From assembly GCA_016709865.1 (NCBI GenBank), contig JADJLX010000003.1, positions 186,001-250,000 on the forward strand: a stretch of DNA of 64,000 bases, read 5' to 3'. The notes below the pieces were generated by a model, which did no database searches, was not told where the DNA came from, and saw only the letters and a program-made list of their open reading frames with translations. Of this stretch, positions 60,870-64,000 are shown one piece after another (the first letter of the stretch is position 1; each line of letters opens with the position of its first letter). The position numbers and the translations under genes were made by a program. Source of the stretch: Bacteroidales bacterium (GTDB taxonomy: Bacteria > Bacteroidota > Bacteroidia > Bacteroidales > VadinHA17).

Positions 60870-61430
60870 CTTAACCCTACCCCCGCCCCCTTCCCTTAAA
60901 CAGTAAGGGAAGGGGTGCCCTTAATCCTCATCTGAATCAATGATTTGAATTTCACGTTGTGCCACTATTTCCTCAACCCTCTTAATTATCCCATCAAGGT
61001 TAGCTAACTCTTCATTTCTAAACCTTATTACTTTAATTCCCTTCTTTAACAGTTTTGTATCTCTTTCATTATCATATTCTTCATGAAAGTCATGAATAGG
61101 ACCATCTACCTCAATAACAAGTTTAAGTTTGGAACAATAAAAATCAGGAATATAAAATTCAACCTTTCCACTTCCTATATGATAAAAAACAGGATGCTGT
61201 CTTAAGAACTTAAAGCCAGAGAACCTTTTCCTTCTGAGTTTTTCCCATAGTAATTTTTCTGAAGGTGTTTGATTCTTTCTTAGATTTCTGGCTAATAAGG
61301 TAATCCACTTATAGCTTTTATAATTGTTGCGAGGCATATTCTTAATTCCAATAATAAAAGTAAGCTTTTTGACGGAGATAAACCACTCCCTTCCCTTATT
61401 GTTTAAGGGAAGGGCCGGGGATGGGTTAAG
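60870..61430. mobile_element. Palindrome-bounded unit carrying a DUF559 endonuclease gene
   Basis: Both ends are copies of the CTTAACCC/TTCCCTTA repeat in opposite orientation (copy C 60870-60920; copy D, reversed, 61388-61430), agreeing at about 40 of 46 aligned positions. The left copy ends on the base before the DUF559 stop codon; the right copy lies 51 bp upstream of its start. Solitary copies of the same repeat occur at 11648 and 36466. The layout resembles a small autonomous unit with solo palindromes as non-autonomous relatives, but no transposition evidence (such as a target duplication) was found. Confidence 0.6.
60921..61337 (-). CDS. DUF559 (Vsr-like) endonuclease-domain protein
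   Basis: Protein of 138 residues with a PD-(D/E)XK nuclease core related to the very short patch repair endonuclease. Motifs: ARNLRKNQTPSEKLLWEKLR at the N-terminus, FLRQHPVFYHIG, FYIPDFYCSKLKLVIEVDGP with the metal-binding Asp and E-x-D, then HDFHEEYDNERDTKLLKKGI and VIRFRNEEL. Catalytic residues all seem present, so it should be an active nuclease. Members are often found alone in Bacteroidota genomes. It is bounded directly by two inverted copies of a palindromic repeat. Confidence 0.92.
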   Translation of the reverse strand: MPRNNYKSYKWITLLARNLRKNQTPSEKLLWEKLRRKRFSGFKFLRQHPVFYHIGSGKVEFYIPDFYCSKLKLVIEVDGPIHDFHEEYDNERDTKLLKKGIKVIRFRNEELANLDGIIKRVEEIVAQREIQIIDSDED

Positions 61431-61439
61431 TCTTCAGGT

Positions 61440-61462
61440 AATCCGCCACCGACCTCAATAAA
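61440..61462 (+). pseudogene. Inverted copy of the tRNA-Cys 3' end
   Basis: AATCCGCCACCGACCTCAA here equals the last part of tRNA-Cys (T-arm 3' strand, acceptor 3' strand and the bases beyond) but in opposite orientation to the gene at 60722-60792. The remaining tRNA parts are absent. The homology continues into ATCCCTGA, so the copy includes tRNA flank. Confidence 0.75.
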
Positions 61463-61493
61463 TCCCTGATGCTTTTAGCAACAGGGATTTTTT
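61459..61493 (+). terminator. Rho-independent terminator following the tRNA-Cys fragment
   Basis: AAATCCCTG pairs with CAGGGATTT around GATGCTTTTAGCAA, followed by TTTATT. It resembles, and is probably derived from, the terminator of tRNA-Cys, in opposite orientation, and lies about 40 bp before the GH20-like gene. Confidence 0.8.
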
Positions 61494-61533
61494 ATTTACA
61501 TTTGATTCAGTGTAAAACAGATAAATCATAACT

Positions 61534-62634
61534 ATGAAAGCTTTCATTATTCTTCTGCATCTTTCGATAATGACTATCCTTCCTTATTCTAATAATCAGG
61601 CAGCAGACATTATGCCAGTCAGAGGCTTCTGCATTGCGGCCCCTCAACCCGGAGAGGTTGATGCTTTTGTGAAGTTTATTGATGAGGAACTTGCTCCGCG
61701 TACTGTAAATACTCTTATTCTCAGGGTCGATTTCAACTACCAGTACACTAGTCACCCTGAATTGAAGGATTCGATAGCTCTTTCTAAAGCGGAAGTGAAG
61801 AAAATTGTGGATGTGTGTAAGAAAAACAGCATTCATATCATACCGCAGGTTAACCTGTTAGGTCATCAGTCGTGGGCAGGCAGGATTGGGAATCTTTTGA
61901 GGGTCTATCCGCAGTTTGATGAGACTCCAAACGTAAAGATGCCTGATAAATATGTTTGGCCCAATGCCGACGGATTATACTGCAAAAGCTATTGCCCTTT
62001 ACATCCCGATGTGCATGCTATCGTATTTGACCTGGTTGATGAGGTATGCGATGTGTTTGAAACTGATGCTTTTCACGCAGGCATGGACGAGGTATTTTAT
62101 ATTGGAGAGGCGCAGTGTCCGCGTTGCTCGGGAAGAGATAAAGCTGAGCTTTTTGCAGGAGAAGTAAGAACAATAAGGGACCATCTGGCTTTAAAAAAAC
62201 GTAAGCTATGGATCTGGGGCGACAGGCTCCTCGATGGTAAGACAACAGGGCTGGGGGAATGGGAAGCAAGCTATAATAACACTCACAGGGCCGTAGATAT
62301 GATTCCTAAAGATGTAATAATATGTGACTGGCATTATGAACGTCCCGATCAGACTCCTGTATATTTTGCAATGAAGGGATTAAGTGTTGTTACCTGTCCG
62401 TGGCGCATGCCGGGGAATGCCGTTCTGCAGGCTCAGGATATGGTGAGCTGGCGCAAGTATGCAACTCCGGAAATGAAAGACCGTTACATGGGAATGGTAC
62501 AGACTGTATGGTCGGGTGCAGGCCAGTTCATGGATAGCTACTATGGAAAAAAACCGGATAGTGATGTAAACTCCCCGGTAAAATGCTTCAAAGCCCTGTT
62601 TTTCGAAATTCAGAATCTTGCAGATTCAAAATAG
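61534..62634 (+). CDS. GH20-like glycoside hydrolase, exported
   Basis: TIM-barrel protein of 366 residues with a short signal peptide (ends near SNNQ or QAAD). NTLILRVDFNYQYTSHPEL resembles the opening strand of hexosaminidase barrels, HIIPQVNLLGHQSW the mid-barrel, and FHAGMDEVFYIGE the catalytic Asp-Glu pair of GH20 (HxGxDE). LWIWGDRLLDG and TCPWRMPGNA come near the C-terminus. It lacks the GH20b N-terminal domain, so it may be a divergent member with different activity. Beta-N-acetylhexosaminidase is the best guess. Confidence 0.78.
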   Translation: MKAFIILLHLSIMTILPYSNNQAADIMPVRGFCIAAPQPGEVDAFVKFIDEELAPRTVNTLILRVDFNYQYTSHPELKDSIALSKAEVKKIVDVCKKNSIHIIPQVNLLGHQSWAGRIGNLLRVYPQFDETPNVKMPDKYVWPNADGLYCKSYCPLHPDVHAIVFDLVDEVCDVFETDAFHAGMDEVFYIGEAQCPRCSGRDKAELFAGEVRTIRDHLALKKRKLWIWGDRLLDGKTTGLGEWEASYNNTHRAVDMIPKDVIICDWHYERPDQTPVYFAMKGLSVVTCPWRMPGNAVLQAQDMVSWRKYATPEMKDRYMGMVQTVWSGAGQFMDSYYGKKPDSDVNSPVKCFKALFFEIQNLADSK

Positions 62635-62643
62635 AAGTGATTT

Positions 62644-63111
62644 TTACTGAATAATCTTAGCCTCTTCCAGCATTATCGGATATGTGTATCCGTAGCCAAA
62701 ATCTTTATCCAGAGCTACCTTGCCTTCGATTGTTACTATACTTCCTGTTTCAGGTATTACATCTGATGTAACAGTAAGATCGAATTCCTCTTCAAATATG
62801 GTTCCGTCCTGGAGGTGTATCCAGTTTTTGCCCATTATTTCCGGATTCACTTTTGTTACTTTCCCTTTTATTTTAACCGTTTTTCCGGAGTAATCTTTCC
62901 TGTTTGAAAATAGTTCGGCAATTGTAATACCTCCATCTGCTTTCTCAATTGTCAGTTCTTCCCTGCCTGCTTTTGCCACTTCCATGTGGGCCGCTCCTGT
63001 CGCAGCAGGTGATGCTGTCTGTTGTTCCGATGTTTCCGGTTTAGCAAGAGGTCCTCTGCATGCAGCTGATAATAAGACTAATACGCCTGTAATAAATAGT
63101 ATTTTTTTCAC
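62644..63111 (-). CDS. OB-fold lipoprotein, unknown function
   Basis: Periplasmic lipoprotein of 155 residues, taking the GTG at 63111 as start because it begins a signal (KKILFITGVLVLLSAAC) with the lipid Cys at residue 18; an ATG at 63165 would give a long non-signal leader. The C-terminal half has an OB-fold/nucleic-acid-binding-like pattern (DYSGKTVKIKGKVTKVNPEI, WIHLQDGTIFEEEFDLTV, GSIVTIEGKVALDKDFGYG). Related proteins are described as DNA-binding or GW-type but act in the periplasm. It is 75 bp downstream of the ChaN gene on the same strand and may be co-transcribed with it. Confidence 0.72.
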   Translation of the reverse strand: MKKILFITGVLVLLSAACRGPLAKPETSEQQTASPAATGAAHMEVAKAGREELTIEKADGGITIAELFSNRKDYSGKTVKIKGKVTKVNPEIMGKNWIHLQDGTIFEEEFDLTVTSDVIPETGSIVTIEGKVALDKDFGYGYTYPIMLEEAKIIQ

Positions 63112-63186
63112 GATTATAAATTTAAAATATTTGAATGTCAAAGATAACAGTATTTTGAGTTTCACTCAAAGAGATCATGTATATCA

Positions 63187-64000
63187 CTATTTGTACGTAC
63201 GTGTCATTGAAGAAGGAATAGCAATGACAAAGTTTGCAATGTTATTGTTTTCCTTATCCATCTTCTCAATATCATCCTGCTGCACAGTCTCCAGGGTGGC
63301 AATCTTTAATCCGGGACTGAACTTATTGATATACCAGATTATGCCCTCGAAGTTGCTTGAATGATATGATCCGTTATAATGGATAAAAAGTTTGCCTTTT
63401 GACCAGTTTGCAAGAATGAAATGTGCCATTGTTGCATCTTTAACAGCCTGTGCTTTAGGCAGATTTGTATTGGCATGTGCAGCTGCACCGGCTCCCATTC
63501 CGCCCATGGAAAGCATATCTTTATAACATTTCACTTCAGGATCATACGGGAAAGGCATTGGAGCTATATACTTTTTTGCTTCCGGTGAAAGTGTCTCAAG
63601 TCCTTCAAATCCGCTTTTATTTACAACAGAGGCGTACCTGCGTGGCACATTGGTTGCTATAAATGGAAGCTTATTTGATTTTGACAGATCAACAAGAGGC
63701 TTATAATCAGTCTTGTAATTCCTCCATAATTTTACTTCAGCTTCAAATTTTGCACCATCATAAACATCTTTCAGATATTCATCAAGAAGTAACTGATTGT
63801 CTGCTTCGAACATTTCAGCACCAAGAACAAGATTATTTCCTTTTTTATCAAAAAGACTCTTTGTAACCTCAAGTTCCAGCCAATGTGCGATTGGATCATC
63901 ATGTAGTTCTCCGAAAAAGACTATATCAGCCCTTGAAATCTCTTTTAACATATCACCGTAGTCAGACTCTTTTCCTTCTCCGGTGAATATTTTATACGCA
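63187..64000 (-). CDS. ChaN-family haem-binding lipoprotein (5' truncated by window edge)
   Basis: Predicted periplasmic haem-uptake protein of the ChaN/DUF399 family. The frame stays open to the window edge, so the N-terminus with its signal lies beyond 64000; the Met at 63951 is internal. Motifs: IVFFGELHDDPIAHWLELEV (haem-pocket His region), NLVLGAEMFEADNQLLLDEY, NKLPFIATNVPRRYASVV and LFIHYNGSYHSSNFEGIIWY. The family binds haem and is linked to iron acquisition, in line with TonB-dependent systems elsewhere in such genomes. Adjacent to the OB-fold lipoprotein. Confidence 0.9.
   Translation of the reverse strand, partial: AYKIFTGEGKESDYGDMLKEISRADIVFFGELHDDPIAHWLELEVTKSLFDKKGNNLVLGAEMFEADNQLLLDEYLKDVYDGAKFEAEVKLWRNYKTDYKPLVDLSKSNKLPFIATNVPRRYASVVNKSGFEGLETLSPEAKKYIAPMPFPYDPEVKCYKDMLSMGGMGAGAAAHANTNLPKAQAVKDATMAHFILANWSKGKLFIHYNGSYHSSNFEGIIWYINKFSPGLKIATLETVQQDDIEKMDKENNNIANFVIAIPSSMTRTYK

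Noticed and set aside
60722..61462. Integrative element with attL/attR at tRNA-Cys
   Set aside because: The two tRNA 3' copies are inverted, not direct, and no integrase lies between them, so simple site-specific integration does not fit.

Overview
The window looks like chromosomal DNA of a free-living, polysaccharide-degrading member of the Bacteroidota, probably Bacteroidales/Marinilabiliales-like. The evidence is AT-rich DNA, two proteins with type IX secretion (Por) C-terminal sorting domains, many lipoproteins and Tat-type (SRRxF) leaders on periplasmic enzymes, FISUMP and TSP3-OmpA proteins, a GlnRS gene, GldL-like HWP membrane hairpins, and promoters of the Bacteroidota form TTTG-N20-TAnnTTTG. 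The genus cannot be fixed from the sequence alone. No SusC/SusD pair, phage, classical IS transposase, rRNA or CRISPR array was seen.

Layout. 1-5.9 kb: a MarR-regulated tripartite RND efflux operon (regulator, TolC-like channel, lipoprotein adaptor, RND pump). 6-12.7 kb: an M28 peptidase, a PadR regulator with two HWP-repeat membrane proteins, an OmpA-type protein coupled to a coiled-coil membrane protein, and a creatininase-family hydrolase. 12.7-24 kb: a GH2 lipoprotein, a DUF1080 (3-keto-disaccharide hydrolase family) protein, a Tat-type sugar isomerase/epimerase, a PQQ-like propeller, a CotH/LTD/T9SS surface protein, a Calx-beta/GH16 lipoprotein and an outer-membrane protein. 24-31 kb: a SulP transporter fused to STAS and beta-carbonic anhydrase, a CocE/NonD hydrolase, then a FISUMP lipoprotein and a plant-type LRR T9SS protein. 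31-43 kb: a DoxX/TIM-barrel fusion, a GH50-like lipoprotein, a Gfo/Idh/MocA oxidoreductase, a second isomerase, a TSP3-OmpA protein, three predicted outer-membrane proteins and a nitroreductase. 43-56 kb: a carbohydrate locus with a GH106 rhamnosidase-like protein, a CE15-type esterase, GH3, two tandem CBM48/CE1-like esterases and a GH9 cellulase-like protein. 56-64 kb: tRNA-Gln and glnS, a wHTH/membrane-protein pair, folB, a TauE/SafE exporter, tRNA-Cys, a GH20-like protein, an OB-fold lipoprotein and a truncated ChaN gene.

How the genes work together. Most enzymes are exported and act on glycans. The 43-56 kb locus suits a rhamnose- and uronate-decorated plant polysaccharide with ester links on a beta-glucan-type backbone. 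The DUF1080, isomerase and Gfo/Idh/MocA genes suit the oxidise, cleave, reduce logic of 3-keto-glycoside metabolism, but they lie in separate units.

The least ordinary material is intergenic. Several families of palindromic repeats occur, mostly at gene ends. Two small gene-bearing units are bounded by inverted repeats: a DUF559 (Vsr-like) endonuclease gene at 60870-61430, whose two ends are copies of a palindrome that also occurs alone at 11648 and 36466, and a four-helix-bundle (S23/IVS-type) gene at 56115-56623, flanked by inverted arrays of 9-bp units and lying against the glnS stop codon. An inverted copy of the tRNA-Cys 3' end with a terminator lies 10 bp beyond the DUF559 unit. These are the best candidates for an undescribed repeat-mobilising system.
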